64,000 nucleotides of DNA from JANXSS01 sp040385645. GTDB lineage: Bacteria > Pseudomonadota > Gammaproteobacteria > Burkholderiales > Burkholderiaceae_D. Shown here in pieces: positions 35,785 through 46,286 of the stretch (the stretch's first letter is position 1; the number at the start of each line of letters is the position of its first letter). A program made the translations under genes and the position numbers. The stretch spans positions 123,888 to 187,887 of the forward strand of contig JAZKGZ010000016.1 in NCBI GenBank assembly GCA_040385645.1, read 5' to 3'. The notes under the pieces are model-generated. The model worked only from the letters and a program-made list of their open reading frames with translations, was not told the origin of the DNA and did no database searches.

Positions 35785-37581
35785 CTAGAATTGCTCTTCG
35801 CTCATCGTCAGCACACTTTCACTGCCATACAAAATAGCGCGACGGTAGGCATCGGCTTGCACCGAGAGATGCTCGGCGAAGAATCTGGCGGTAACAATTT
35901 TTGCACGATAAAAACCGCTATCGCCCGTCTCGGTTGCAAGTAGCCGTTCTGCAGCAAGGGCGGCACGGCCCATCTGCCAGCCACCCAAGACAATGCCGGC
36001 CAGCTTCAAATACGGCACGCTACCAGCCAATATGTTCCTGGCGTTGGTTTTTGAGTCGACAAGCAGGTATTCGACTACCTGCTCCAATGCGTCCAGGCCA
36101 ATACCCAGCGATGCACCCATCGTTTTTAAATCGGTGCTACCGTGACCCGCGAGCATACCTTGGGTGCTGCGTGCCTGGCCGATGATGCGCCGCGCGGTGA
36201 GGCCACCGTCCCGTAAGGTTTTGCGGCCGATCAAATCATTTGCCTGGATGGCCGTCGTGCCCTCGTAAATCGTCAGGATGCGGGCATCTCGGTAATATTG
36301 CGCTGCGCCGGTCTCTTCGATGAACCCCATACCACCGTGTATCTGTACGCCCGTGGAAGCGACGTCGATCGACATTTCCGTCGACCAGCCTTTGACGATG
36401 GGCACCATGAATTCGTAAAAATCCTTATTCACCGCCCGGGTTTCATCGTCCGACGCATGGTGAGCAGCATCGCAAGCAGCTGCCGTCACGTAGGCCAACG
36501 CCCTGGCCGCTTCGATTTGGGCGCGCATCGACATCAGCATGCGCCTTACGTCCGGATGCCGAATTATTGCAACCGGGCCGGGCGAGCCGGCAGGGTCGCG
36601 AGATTGCACCCGCGATTTGGCGAATTCGACTGCCTGTTGGTACGCCCGCTGGGCAATGCCGATACCCTGCATGCCGACCGCGAAACGCGCCGCGTTCATC
36701 ATGATGAACATGTACTCCAAGCCACGGTTTTCTTCGCCGATCAAGCTGCCGATGGCACCACCATGGTCACCGAACTGCAGCACCGCAGTAGGGCTGGCCC
36801 TGATGCCCAGCTTATGTTCGATAGATAGGCAATGGACGTCGTTGCGTGCGCCAATGGCACCGCTCGCATCGACAAGAAATTTTGGCACGACAAACAAAGA
36901 TAGACCCTTCACACCTTCCGGTGCGCCGGATACGCGCGCAAGCACCAGGTGCACGATATTTTCAGCCATATCGTGCTCGCCGTAAGTGATGTAGATTTTG
37001 GTGCCGTAGAGTTTGTAAGTGTCAGTGCCGTCGTTTTGTGCAACAGCGCGGGTGCGTACCATAGCCAGATCCGAACCGGCCTGAGATTCGGTCAGATTCA
37101 TCGTCCCGGTCCATTTTCCAGAAACCAGGTTGGGTAGGTAGCGTGCTTTTTGCACTTCGCTGCCAGCGGTCATGAGCGCTTCGATGGCACCATCGGTGAG
37201 CAATGGGCAAAGCGCGAAAGAAAGGTTGGCAGAATTGAGCATTTCGATGCACGGGGTCGCCACCAGCCTGGGCAAACCCTGCCCGCCGAAGTCGCTGGCA
37301 TGTTGTACGCCTTGCCAGCCGGCTTGCCCAAATGCTTTGAACGCTTCCTTGAACCCGGCCGCAGTAGTGACTTGCCCATCCTGCCAGGTACCGGGCTCTT
37401 GGTCGCCGGGCCAGTTCAGCGGTGCCACGACCTCGCTACAAAATTTTGCATTTTCATGCAGTATCGCTTCTGCCGTTTCGATCGTCGCTTCTTCATAGCC
37501 AGGAAGCTTACCGATCGATTCCAACCCCGCCAGTTCTTTCAATACGAACAGCATATCCTGCAGCGGTGCGTGGTAGGTCAT
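35785..37581 (-). CDS. Acyl-CoA dehydrogenase (DmdC/AcdA-like, about 600 residues)
   Basis: FAD enzyme oxidising an acyl-CoA to the enoyl-CoA and passing electrons to the ETF encoded just upstream. The 598 residues have the long-form layout: N-terminal helical extension, core with MNLTESQAGSDLAMVRTRA (about 163), LGIRASPTAVLQFGD, HGGMGFIEETGAAQYYRDARILTIYEGTTAIQANDL (catalytic Glu in YEGTT, about 435), and an extra C-terminal domain of about 130 residues. Members of this subgroup include 3-methylmercaptopropionyl-CoA dehydrogenases, but chain specificity cannot be told. It lies 26 bases after etfA. Confidence 0.9.
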   Translation of the reverse strand: MTYHAPLQDMLFVLKELAGLESIGKLPGYEEATIETAEAILHENAKFCSEVVAPLNWPGDQEPGTWQDGQVTTAAGFKEAFKAFGQAGWQGVQHASDFGGQGLPRLVATPCIEMLNSANLSFALCPLLTDGAIEALMTAGSEVQKARYLPNLVSGKWTGTMNLTESQAGSDLAMVRTRAVAQNDGTDTYKLYGTKIYITYGEHDMAENIVHLVLARVSGAPEGVKGLSLFVVPKFLVDASGAIGARNDVHCLSIEHKLGIRASPTAVLQFGDHGGAIGSLIGEENRGLEYMFIMMNAARFAVGMQGIGIAQRAYQQAVEFAKSRVQSRDPAGSPGPVAIIRHPDVRRMLMSMRAQIEAARALAYVTAAACDAAHHASDDETRAVNKDFYEFMVPIVKGWSTEMSIDVASTGVQIHGGMGFIEETGAAQYYRDARILTIYEGTTAIQANDLIGRKTLRDGGLTARRIIGQARSTQGMLAGHGSTDLKTMGASLGIGLDALEQVVEYLLVDSKTNARNILAGSVPYLKLAGIVLGGWQMGRAALAAERLLATETGDSGFYRAKIVTARFFAEHLSVQADAYRRAILYGSESVLTMSEEQF

Positions 37582-37607
37582 GGCGCGCTCCTGAAAATTC
37601 TCTCAAC

Positions 37608-38537
37608 TCACCCCAGCTCGGTAACGAGTTGCGGTACGACTTCGAACAGGTCGCCGACCAGGCCATAATCGGCCACGGAAAAGATCGGCGCTTCCGCGTC
37701 CTTATTGATGGCGACAATCGTTTTCGAATCTTTCATACCGGCCAAATGCTGAATGGCACCGGAAATGCCGACCGCTATATAAAGTGACGGCGCGACGATC
37801 TTACCGGTTTGCCCTACCTGCCAGTCGTTCGGCACATAGCCGGCGTCCACCGCGGCACGCGAAGCGCCCATGGCCGCGCCGAGGCGGTCCGCCAATGGCT
37901 CCAGAATCTTGAAACTATCGGCCGAGCCGAGACCGCGACCGCCGGAAACGACGATTTTCGCTGCGGTCAATTCCGGCCTGTCCGACTTGGCAAGTTCACG
38001 GGAAACGAACATCGACACGCCCGCACCAGCGGCGACAGCGATCGGTTCAACACTGGCAGCCCCCCCCTCGCCAGCGGCATCGAATCCGGTCGCTCGAACC
38101 GTGATGACTTTGACCGCATCGGTGGACTGTACGGTAGCAATAGCGTTGCCGGCATAAATCGGACGCTCGAAAGTGTCAGCGTTGACGACCTTGACGATTT
38201 CGGAAATTTGCCCGACGTCTAGTACTGCTGCGATACGCGGCAAGATATTTTTTCCGAAAGCCGTAGCAGGTGCAAGAATATGCGTATAAACAGACGCCAT
38301 CGATATCACTTGCGCGGCAATGTTCTCCGCGAGGCCATCGGCAAACGACTGCGCATCCGCGACCAGGATTTTGGCGACTCCTGCAGCCTTGGCTGCTGCC
38401 TGTGCGGCTGCATCGCACTGGTAGCCAGCTACCAAAACATGCACTTCGTTGTCACAAGCGACGGCTGCGGAAATGGTGTTGAGCGTGCTGGCTTTCAGAC
38501 TAACGTTATCGTGTTCGGCAACGACTAATGCGGCCAT
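37608..38537 (-). CDS. etfA: Electron transfer flavoprotein alpha subunit
   Basis: FAD-binding subunit of ETF, relaying electrons from acyl-CoA dehydrogenases to ETF-ubiquinone oxidoreductase. In the 309 residues the C-terminal FAD signature is complete: VVSGGRGLGSADSFKILEPLAD, GASRAAVDAGYVPNDWQVGQTGK, YIAVGISGAIQHLAGMKDS and VAINKDAEAPIFSVADYGLVGD. It lies 30 bases after etfB and directly upstream of the dehydrogenase. Confidence 0.96.
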   Translation of the reverse strand: MAALVVAEHDNVSLKASTLNTISAAVACDNEVHVLVAGYQCDAAAQAAAKAAGVAKILVADAQSFADGLAENIAAQVISMASVYTHILAPATAFGKNILPRIAAVLDVGQISEIVKVVNADTFERPIYAGNAIATVQSTDAVKVITVRATGFDAAGEGGAASVEPIAVAAGAGVSMFVSRELAKSDRPELTAAKIVVSGGRGLGSADSFKILEPLADRLGAAMGASRAAVDAGYVPNDWQVGQTGKIVAPSLYIAVGISGAIQHLAGMKDSKTIVAINKDAEAPIFSVADYGLVGDLFEVVPQLVTELG

Positions 38538-38567
38538 GGTAAATCCTTTATCAGAAAAGCGAGCAAC

Positions 38568-39317
38568 CTAAATGACCTTTGCTTCAGTTTTTAAGCGATG
38601 TACCAGCGTGGCGACATCGGGCACGATGACACCGGCCACGCGTTTGGCAGGCTCTACTACTTTTAGAGTTTTTAGCCGTGGCGCAACATCGACACCCAGG
38701 TCAGCCGGCCTAAATACTTCCAGCGTTTTCTTCTTCGCCTTCATGATGTTCGGCAGGGTTACGTAACGCGGCTCATTTAATCGGAGGTCGGTGGTAATAA
38801 CCGCTGGTAAGATCAGTGAAACGGTTTCCAGGCCACCATCCACCTCGCGTGTTACCAGAATCTTGTCGCCTTCGACCACGACCTTGGAGGCAAAAGTGCC
38901 TTGCCCCCAACCTAACAAGGCTGCGAGCATTTGCCCGGTTTGATTGCAATCATCATCGATTGCCTGCTTACCCATAATCACCAGTTGAGGCTGCTCTTTT
39001 TCTGCTAACGCTTTCAGCAGCTTCGCCACCGCGAGCGGTTGCAACTCGACATCCGTTTCGATGAGAATTCCCCGATCGGCACCAATCGCCATGGCGGTAC
39101 GAAGCGTTTCCTGACATTGCGAGACGCCGCACGACACGGCAATTACTTCCGTTACGTGACCGGCTTCACGCAGGCGGATGGCCTCCTCGACGGCGATCTC
39201 GTCGAAAGGATTCATCGACATTTTCACATTGGCGATATCCACACCGGAGCCGTCGGACTTTACCCGCACCTTGACGTTGTAATCCACCACTCTCTTGACT
39301 GGAACCAGAACTTTCAT
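38568..39317 (-). CDS. etfB: Electron transfer flavoprotein beta subunit
   Basis: AMP-binding partner of etfA, 249 residues. It starts MKVLVPVKRVVDYNVKVRV and has NPFDEIAVEEAIRLRE, KQAIDDDCNQTGQMLAALLGWGQGTFASKV and RLNEPRYVTLPNIMKAKKK, all characteristic. It is first in the etfB-etfA-acyl-CoA dehydrogenase operon. Confidence 0.96.
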   Translation of the reverse strand: MKVLVPVKRVVDYNVKVRVKSDGSGVDIANVKMSMNPFDEIAVEEAIRLREAGHVTEVIAVSCGVSQCQETLRTAMAIGADRGILIETDVELQPLAVAKLLKALAEKEQPQLVIMGKQAIDDDCNQTGQMLAALLGWGQGTFASKVVVEGDKILVTREVDGGLETVSLILPAVITTDLRLNEPRYVTLPNIMKAKKKTLEVFRPADLGVDVAPRLKTLKVVEPAKRVAGVIVPDVATLVHRLKTEAKVI

Positions 39318-39515
39318 TGTCTACCCTTGGAATAGCTAAGACGCATCAATGTGTCTACCAACCGAATTATAGATAACTATTGACCGTCGGACATTCGTCG
39401 AATGGACTAATTTCGCACGGTCGTGCTGTTTTTAAGTAAGCAAATGGCGATGTCGTGGTAGCAAACATCGCCTTAAAACACGCGATCTATAAGATTTGAT
39501 CTATTGCCGCTTGAT

Positions 39516-39743
39516 CTATTTGCGGCGCATGAAAAAAATATAATCACTGCCGTCTTCGGCTTGCGACAACAAGTCATTACCAGTTTGTTTGGCGAATGCC
39601 TGAAAATCCCGTACTGCTCCTGGATCGGTTGCCATCACTCGAAGTACCTCGCCAGTGACCATGTCGGCGAGCGCTTTCTTAGTTTTTAAAATCGGCAACG
39701 GGCAATTTAGTCCGCGCGCATCTAATTCCCTGTTGTAATCCAT
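39516..39743 (-). CDS. TusA/SirA-family sulfurtransferase
   Basis: Small cytosolic sulfur-relay protein of 75 residues from MDYNRELDARGLNCPLPILKTKKAL. The conserved CPxP (Cys near 14) is the persulfide carrier, and RDFQAFAKQTGNDLL forms the second helix. The ATG at 39743 is chosen because it matches the family start. Whether it serves tRNA thiolation or another sulfur pathway is open. Neighbours are alaS upstream and etfB downstream. Confidence 0.88.
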   Translation of the reverse strand: MDYNRELDARGLNCPLPILKTKKALADMVTGEVLRVMATDPGAVRDFQAFAKQTGNDLLSQAEDGSDYIFFMRRK

Positions 39744-39863
39744 CGTGGTGCTTTCGTATTCATGACTGGTCGGTATGGCAAACATCATACTCCCGATTTG
39801 CACACCCGCAACACTTGCTGCTGGATTGCAACACTCGCAGCGTTGAACATAGGTCGCACGGTT

Positions 39864-42473
39864 TTATACCCGGTCGCCAATCCAGCTTGGTACAGCGCGC
39901 AATGCTGCCGCCAAAGCACTCGGATCGGTACCACCGGCCTGTGCCATATCGGCTCTGCCGCCGCCCTTGCCGCCGACTTGTTGCGCAACAAAATTCACCA
40001 ATTCACCAGCTTTCACTTTTGAAGTAAGGTCTGCTGTAACACCGGCGATCAGACCGACCTTGCCATTTTGAACCGCTGCCAGAACGATGGCCGCAGATTT
40101 CAACTTGTCTTTTAATTGATCCAATGTCTGGCGCAGGATTGCCGCATCGGCACCTTCTATGGAAATTGCCAGCACCTTGATCCCATTGACATCGATGGCT
40201 TGCTGCGACAGCGCGTCCCCCTGGCCGAGTGCCGCTTTCGATTTTAAGATGTTTAATTCCCGTTCCAGCGTCTTGACCTGTTCCTGTACTTGAGCGATGC
40301 GCTGAGTAATTTCATCAGCAGGTGATTTCAGGGCTGCAGCGGCGTCGTTCAACCTGGCTGTCAACGCTTGTACCAGTAACAGCGCATTCTCCCCAGTCAC
40401 CGCCTCGACACGGCGAATTCCAGCTGCGACGCCGCTTTCCGAAATGATTTTGAACAGCCCGATATCGCCGGTGCGGACAACGTGAATACCGCCGCATAAT
40501 TCTTTAGAGTTACCGATTCCCAGTACCCGTACCTCGTCGCCATATTTTTCACCGAACAATGCAACCGCACCATGCTTTACCGCATCGTCGTAAGGCATCA
40601 AGCGCGCGTCGGTCGCGACGTTTTCCAAAATCTCCCGGTTTACAATCGTCTCAACCCGCCGTATTTCGTCTGCAGATAGCGGTGCGTGATGGCTGAAGTC
40701 AAATCGAGTTTTATCGGCATCGACCTGAGAACCTTTTTGCGCAACATGACTGCCCAGTACTTCTCGCAGCGCCATGTGCATCAAGTGCGTAGCCGAATGG
40801 TTGCGAATCGTGTACGCGCGCCGCATCGCATCGACCTGCGCCTGCACGGTGTCACCGGCCCTCAACAAGCCGCTTGTGATCCGGCCATGATGACCAAACA
40901 CTTCCGGCTGAATCTTTAGTGTGTCAGTGACGTTAAACGCGCCGTTTGTTCCGGAAAGAAGGCCGACATCGCCGGCTTGCCCGCCCGATTCCGCATAGAA
41001 CGGTGTGACATCGAGAACGACTACGCCCTCCTGGCCGGCAGCTAATTCTTGCACGCGCGCACCTTGCGCATACAGCGCAACCACGCGAGCAGGATGCTGG
41101 AGCGCCTCGTAGCCGACAAAACGCGTTTTTTCACCTTCATAGACTACGCCGGCTGCCATACGAAATTTGCCAGCGGCTCGCGCGGTCGTGCGTTGCCGCT
41201 CCATGGCCGCGTCGAAACCGGCTTCGTCGAGCGTTACGTTGCGCTCTCGACAAATATCGGCCGTCAGATCGAGTGGAAAACCAAAGGTGTCGTAGAGGGT
41301 AAAAGCGGTGTCGCCATCGAGCTGCGCGGCGTTTTTCGCCAGTGCACCTTCGAGAATTTTCATGCCGTGCTCGAGTGTTTCGCCAAAACGCTCTTCTTCT
41401 TGTTTGATTACCTGTTCCACACGCCCGGCGGCCTGCGCCAACTCTGGATATGCCTCGCCCATTTCCGATACCAGATCGCCCACAAGTCGATGAAAAAACG
41501 GCTTGGGCTGACCGAGCTTGTGACCGTGCCGAAGCGCCCGCCGGATGATTCGACGCAGCACGTACCCTCGCCCTTCGTTACCGGGCAAAATGCCATCGAC
41601 GATCAGAAAAGCGCAGGCGCGAATATGGTCGGCGATCACGTTCAAGGAATTGCTGGCCAAATCGGTAGCGCCCGTTTCCCGAGCAGCTGCTTTGATCAAG
41701 TGCTGAAACAGATCGATTTCATAGTTCGAGTGAACATGCTGCAATACGGCGGCGATACGTTCGAGCCCCATGCCGGTATCGACGCATGGCCGCGGTAGAG
41801 GATTCATATTGCCGGCCTCATCGCGATTAAACTGCATGAACACCAGATTCCAGATCTCGATGTATCGGTCGCCGTCTTCATCCGGACTACCGGGAGGGCC
41901 GCCGAAAACATCGGGCCCATGATCGTAGAAAATTTCCGAACAAGGCCCGCAAGGGCCGGTCTCGGCCATTTGCCAAAAATTATCAGACGCGAAACGTGCA
42001 CCTTTGTTGTCACCGATACGAATGATCCGCTCCGCCGGCACGCCGATCTGCTCTCGCCAGATCGCATAGGCCTCGTCGTCTTCGTGGTAGACCGTGATCC
42101 ACAATTTTTCCTTGGGCAGGGCATACACCGAAGTCAAGAGTTCCCAGGCAAAAGCGATTGCGTCTTGCTTGAAATAATCGCCAAACGAAAAATTGCCGAG
42201 CATCTCGAAAAAAGTGTGGTGACGCGCGGTATAGCCTACGTTTTCCAAATCGTTGTGCTTGCCGCCAGCACGCAGGCTACGTTGCGAAGACGTTGCGCGG
42301 CTGTAATTACGTTGGTCTTGTCCGAGAAAAACATCTTTGAACTGCACCATTCCCGAGTTCGTAAACAAAAGGGTTGGATCGTTGCCGGGCACCAAACTCG
42401 ACGAGCGAACGATCGCATGACCCTTCGACTGAAAAAACTGCAGAAACCTGGTGCGAATTTCGGACGAGTTCAT
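39864..42473 (-). CDS. alaS: Alanyl-tRNA synthetase
   Basis: Charges tRNA-Ala. The full-length 869 residues have the class II catalytic domain (NSSEIRTRFLQFFQSKGH; NSGMVQFKDVFLGQ), the tRNA-recognition domain, the editing domain with HSATHLMHMAL and the zinc site KELCGGIHVVRTGDIG, and a C-Ala domain ending GGRADMAQAGGTDP. All motifs are intact. Confidence 0.97.
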   Translation of the reverse strand: MNSSEIRTRFLQFFQSKGHAIVRSSSLVPGNDPTLLFTNSGMVQFKDVFLGQDQRNYSRATSSQRSLRAGGKHNDLENVGYTARHHTFFEMLGNFSFGDYFKQDAIAFAWELLTSVYALPKEKLWITVYHEDDEAYAIWREQIGVPAERIIRIGDNKGARFASDNFWQMAETGPCGPCSEIFYDHGPDVFGGPPGSPDEDGDRYIEIWNLVFMQFNRDEAGNMNPLPRPCVDTGMGLERIAAVLQHVHSNYEIDLFQHLIKAAARETGATDLASNSLNVIADHIRACAFLIVDGILPGNEGRGYVLRRIIRRALRHGHKLGQPKPFFHRLVGDLVSEMGEAYPELAQAAGRVEQVIKQEEERFGETLEHGMKILEGALAKNAAQLDGDTAFTLYDTFGFPLDLTADICRERNVTLDEAGFDAAMERQRTTARAAGKFRMAAGVVYEGEKTRFVGYEALQHPARVVALYAQGARVQELAAGQEGVVVLDVTPFYAESGGQAGDVGLLSGTNGAFNVTDTLKIQPEVFGHHGRITSGLLRAGDTVQAQVDAMRRAYTIRNHSATHLMHMALREVLGSHVAQKGSQVDADKTRFDFSHHAPLSADEIRRVETIVNREILENVATDARLMPYDDAVKHGAVALFGEKYGDEVRVLGIGNSKELCGGIHVVRTGDIGLFKIISESGVAAGIRRVEAVTGENALLLVQALTARLNDAAAALKSPADEITQRIAQVQEQVKTLERELNILKSKAALGQGDALSQQAIDVNGIKVLAISIEGADAAILRQTLDQLKDKLKSAAIVLAAVQNGKVGLIAGVTADLTSKVKAGELVNFVAQQVGGKGGGRADMAQAGGTDPSALAAALRAVPSWIGDRV

Positions 42474-42848
42474 TGTGTTTTTAACAAAAATTAGAAGGCG
42501 AGTAGGCAGACAGCCGGTCTTTGATTATACGGGAATCAAATCAGGAAACATTCCACCGTCGTTCCATATGAACATCATCAATCTGCAGGGTCGCACCAAA
42601 ACAGGGAAGCGCTAAGACAATGCAAAATTTTTGCAACAACTAAATCAGTATTTCGGTGAAATCAACAAACTTTGCCCACCGAGGCCAAGGAAATAATTGA
42701 TTTATGGAAATAAAAGTCGTATATCTTCAATATGTCGACAACACTGTATTGGTCAACCAGAGATCGTTACTAACATCTTGATTTGCGTTTACCTGCTTTT
42801 TACTTTGCTTTTACCGACTGCCACATCTCACCAAGACCGGAATACACG
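42474..42848. other. Gene-free region between alaS and the chemoreceptor gene
   Basis: Divergent promoters for alaS (minus) and the chemoreceptor (plus) must lie here. The right half, 42600-42790, is AT-rich. I see no RNA gene, repeat or unambiguous promoter. Confidence 0.5.
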
Positions 42849-44435
42849 ATGATGCTCAAAAACGTTCGGCTTTCACACCGCTTCGCAATCATGATTTTTC
42901 TGTTCATCACGGGCTTTCTGATTTTTGGCGGATGGGCTTTCAAGACACTTTACGACTTGAAAGTAAATGGTCCGCTTTATCAGCGCATTGTGCAGGGCAA
43001 GGATTTGATCGCAGACATACTGCCACCGCCTGAATACATCATCGAGTCCTATCTGGTAACGCTGCAACTCTCCGCAGCCACCGAGAAGGCAGAGCGCGAT
43101 GCGTTGGTTGCGCGGCTGACTAGCCTGAAGTCAGATTTTGATACGCGCCATAATTTTTGGATAAAGGAAAATCTCGACAGTAACCTTGCCGATATTTTTC
43201 TGAAAAAATCTTACACTCCGGCTGTCGCTTTTTATGCCACCGCATTCGACGTTTTGGTGCCCGCTGTACAACGCGGCGATGCAGCAGTGATCACGACTAC
43301 TCTGGCTAAAATGAAAGCCGACTACGAAGCGCATAGAGCAGTCATCGATCAAGTCGTGCAGATCACCACTAAACGTACACAGGATGACGAGGCTTTAGCG
43401 AAAGCAAAAATTGAATCCGGTACGCTCACGATGATACTGCTACTAAGCGCATCAGTCGTCGTCTCCGTTGTCGCAGCGATGCTGATCGCTAAAGCCGTCC
43501 TGAAAAGTATTGGTGGTGAGCCTAGCTATGCCACGGCCATGACCAATCGCATGGCAAAAGGCGATTTGCGCTCGCAGATCGTGGTGTCCGATGACAACGA
43601 AGGTAGTTTGGTCTGGGCCATCAAACGCATGCAAGACATGATGATTCGAACCACCTCCGAGATCAAACAGGCAGTCGATAGCGTTAGTACCGGTTCGCAC
43701 CAAATCGCCACTGGCAACCTCGATCTTTCACAACGCACCGAAGAACAGGCGATTGCGTTACAACAGACGGCAGCATCGATGACGCAACTCACGACCACCA
43801 TCAAACAGAATGCGGAAAGTGCGCGAGAAGCGAATTCATTGGCCGAATCTGCTTCGACTGTTGCGCAAAAAGGGGGTGCCGTCGTAGCCCAGGTAGTCGA
43901 CACCATGGGTTCGATCAATACCTCGGCAAAGAAGATTGCCGATATCATCGGCGTCATCGATTCGATTGCTTTTCAAACGAATATTTTGGCATTGAATGCA
44001 GCGGTCGAGGCAGCACGAGCCGGCGAGCAGGGGCGCGGTTTTGCCGTCGTTGCGTCCGAAGTGCGTAACCTGGCGCAGCGCTCCGCCAGTGCCGCCCGCG
44101 AAATTAAGACGCTGATTACCGATTCTGTAGATCAAGTGGCTAGCGGTAGCCAGCTCGTACAAGAGGCAGGCATCACGATGAATGCAATTGTGTCCAGCGT
44201 CGAACAAGTTACCACGATCATGGGAAAGATTGCGATTGCCAGCAGTGAGCAGACCGCCGGCATCGAACAGATCAACGGTGCCATTGCACAAATGGACGAT
44301 GTCACGCAACAAAATGCGGCATTGGTCGAAGAAGCCGCTGCCGCTGCCGGCGCACTGCAGCATCAGGCTGACGCACTAGCCATTCTAGTCAGCGTTTTTC
44401 AAGTCGACGACAGCCGTGCTCACGCGGTGGCCTGA
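42849..44435 (+). CDS. Methyl-accepting chemotaxis protein
   Basis: Inner-membrane chemoreceptor of 528 residues. One span near 15-40 (FAIMIFLFITGFLIFGGWAF) is followed by a periplasmic helical sensor of about 160 residues, a second span (MILLLSASVVVSVVAAMLIA), a HAMP-like region and a long signalling coiled coil. The conserved hairpin tip (IDSIAFQTNILALNAAVEAARAGEQGRGFAVVASEVR in segments) is intact. The C-terminus lacks an NWETF-type CheR tether. The ligand is unknown. No che genes are adjacent, so it is an orphan receptor. Confidence 0.92.
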   Translation: MMLKNVRLSHRFAIMIFLFITGFLIFGGWAFKTLYDLKVNGPLYQRIVQGKDLIADILPPPEYIIESYLVTLQLSAATEKAERDALVARLTSLKSDFDTRHNFWIKENLDSNLADIFLKKSYTPAVAFYATAFDVLVPAVQRGDAAVITTTLAKMKADYEAHRAVIDQVVQITTKRTQDDEALAKAKIESGTLTMILLLSASVVVSVVAAMLIAKAVLKSIGGEPSYATAMTNRMAKGDLRSQIVVSDDNEGSLVWAIKRMQDMMIRTTSEIKQAVDSVSTGSHQIATGNLDLSQRTEEQAIALQQTAASMTQLTTTIKQNAESAREANSLAESASTVAQKGGAVVAQVVDTMGSINTSAKKIADIIGVIDSIAFQTNILALNAAVEAARAGEQGRGFAVVASEVRNLAQRSASAAREIKTLITDSVDQVASGSQLVQEAGITMNAIVSSVEQVTTIMGKIAIASSEQTAGIEQINGAIAQMDDVTQQNAALVEEAAAAAGALQHQADALAILVSVFQVDDSRAHAVA

Positions 44436-44515
44436 CTGCAAACACCAAGCCTCGACAATGGCGGCCTACGGTAAAATGCATTCAATTTTTTCATTGATGC
44501 AAAGCACCCGCCGCC

Positions 44516-46270
44516 ATGAGCACCAATTCAAAAACCGTAGCATCTGCCATTGTTGCGCCGGCTTCTAATTTTCTGAGAACCGTTATCGAGGAAGACTTGG
44601 CCGGCGCGCGTTTCAGCGGCCGTGCAGATGCGCAAGGCACACCGCTGCCCCCGATGATTACCCGGTTCCCACCGGAACCAAACGGTTATTTACATATCGG
44701 CCACGCAAAATCCATTTGCCTGAACTTCGGTCTGGCGAAAGATTACAAAGGGCGTGCCCATTTACGCTTCGACGACACCAACCCGACCAGAGAAGAACAG
44801 GAATACGTCGATACCATCATCGAATCCGTCAAATGGCTCGGCTTCGACTGGCACGACGACGCGGGAACATCCCATCTGTATTACGCCAGCGATTATTTCA
44901 ATCGTTTTTACGCCATGGCGGAATATCTTATCGAAGCAGGACATGCGTATGTCGATAGCCAAAGTGCCGACGAAATGGCAGCCAACCGCGGCTCATTTGC
45001 AGAGCCTGGAAAAAATTCTCCCTTCCGCAACCGCCCGGCCGCCGAATCGCTAGCGCTGTTTCGGCGCATGAAAGCCGGAGAATTTGCCGACGGCACCCAT
45101 ATCCTGCGGGCCCGAATCGATATGGCTTCGCCGAATATGAATCTGCGAGATCCGGCGATCTACCGCATTCGCCACGCGCATCATCATCGCACCGGTAATA
45201 CATGGTGCATCTATCCGATGTACGACTACGCCCATCCGATCGAGGATGCGATCGAGCAGATTTCTCATTCGATCTGCACCTTGGAGTTTCAAGATCATCG
45301 ACCTTTCTACGATTGGCTTCTGCAACGATTGGTAGAAGGCAAATTTTTCCAAGAGCCAGTACCGCGGCAGTATGAATTCGCGCGTTTGAACGTCACGTAT
45401 GTCGTCACCAGCAAGCGCAAGCTGCGTCAATTGGTCGATGAAGGTGTAGTCGAAGGATGGGACGACCCGCGCATGCCTACCATCGTCGGCATGCGTAGGC
45501 GTGGCTTCACACCTGAATCGGTCCAGCTTTTCTGCGAACGTACAGGCACCACGAAATCCGATGGCTGGACCGATTACGGCTTGTTGGAAGGCGCACTGCG
45601 CGACGACCTCGACGAAAAAGCGCCACGGGCCACGGCAGTGCTGCGCCCGCTAAAACTGATTATCGATAATTTCCCAAAGGGCGAATCGATCGATTGCTCG
45701 GCGCCGGTTCACCCACATCATCCAGAACGCGGCGTTCGCACGTTTCCGATCACCGATACGTTGTGGATCGAGGAAGACGACTTCATGGAATCCCCCAGCA
45801 AGGGGTATTTCCGCCTTTTTCCGGGTAATAAGGTACGGCTGCGTTACGGCTATGTCGTGGAATGCACAGGCTGCGATAAAAACGCGCAAGGTGCGATCGT
45901 CGCCGTTCATTGCACATACTTTCCGGATAGTAAATCAGGAACGGAAGGCTCGGCCAATTACAAGGTCAAGGGAAATATTCATTGGGTCAGCGCCCAGAAT
46001 GCTTTAAAAGCAGAAGTGCGTCTGTTCGATCGCCTGTTTACCGAACCCCAACCCGATTCGGGCAACCGGGATTTTCTGCAGGCGCTCAATCCGAAGGCCA
46101 AGGAAATAGTCGATGCGTATCTCGAGCCAGGGTTGCGCGATGCGGTGGCCGAACAACGCTTCCAATTCGAACGTCATGGCTATTTCATTGCCGACCGGGC
46201 CGACTCGAAGCTTGGTGCACCGGTCTTCAACCGTATCGTCGCTTTAAAAGATACATGGGCAAAATATTAA
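44516..46270 (+). CDS. glnS: Glutaminyl-tRNA synthetase
   Basis: Charges tRNA-Gln. The 584 residues have the class I motifs FPPEPNGYLHIGHAKSI (HIGH) and VVTSKRKLRQLVDEG (KMSKS equivalent), the GlnRS RFDDTNPTREEQEY segment and the two C-terminal beta-barrels. The N-terminal 35 residues before DLAGARFSGR are slightly extended compared with E. coli. It is followed after 16 bases by the small monooxygenase-domain gene. Confidence 0.96.
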   Translation: MSTNSKTVASAIVAPASNFLRTVIEEDLAGARFSGRADAQGTPLPPMITRFPPEPNGYLHIGHAKSICLNFGLAKDYKGRAHLRFDDTNPTREEQEYVDTIIESVKWLGFDWHDDAGTSHLYYASDYFNRFYAMAEYLIEAGHAYVDSQSADEMAANRGSFAEPGKNSPFRNRPAAESLALFRRMKAGEFADGTHILRARIDMASPNMNLRDPAIYRIRHAHHHRTGNTWCIYPMYDYAHPIEDAIEQISHSICTLEFQDHRPFYDWLLQRLVEGKFFQEPVPRQYEFARLNVTYVVTSKRKLRQLVDEGVVEGWDDPRMPTIVGMRRRGFTPESVQLFCERTGTTKSDGWTDYGLLEGALRDDLDEKAPRATAVLRPLKLIIDNFPKGESIDCSAPVHPHHPERGVRTFPITDTLWIEEDDFMESPSKGYFRLFPGNKVRLRYGYVVECTGCDKNAQGAIVAVHCTYFPDSKSGTEGSANYKVKGNIHWVSAQNALKAEVRLFDRLFTEPQPDSGNRDFLQALNPKAKEIVDAYLEPGLRDAVAEQRFQFERHGYFIADRADSKLGAPVFNRIVALKDTWAKY

Positions 46271-46286
46271 TAGGGGAAGGTCGAAC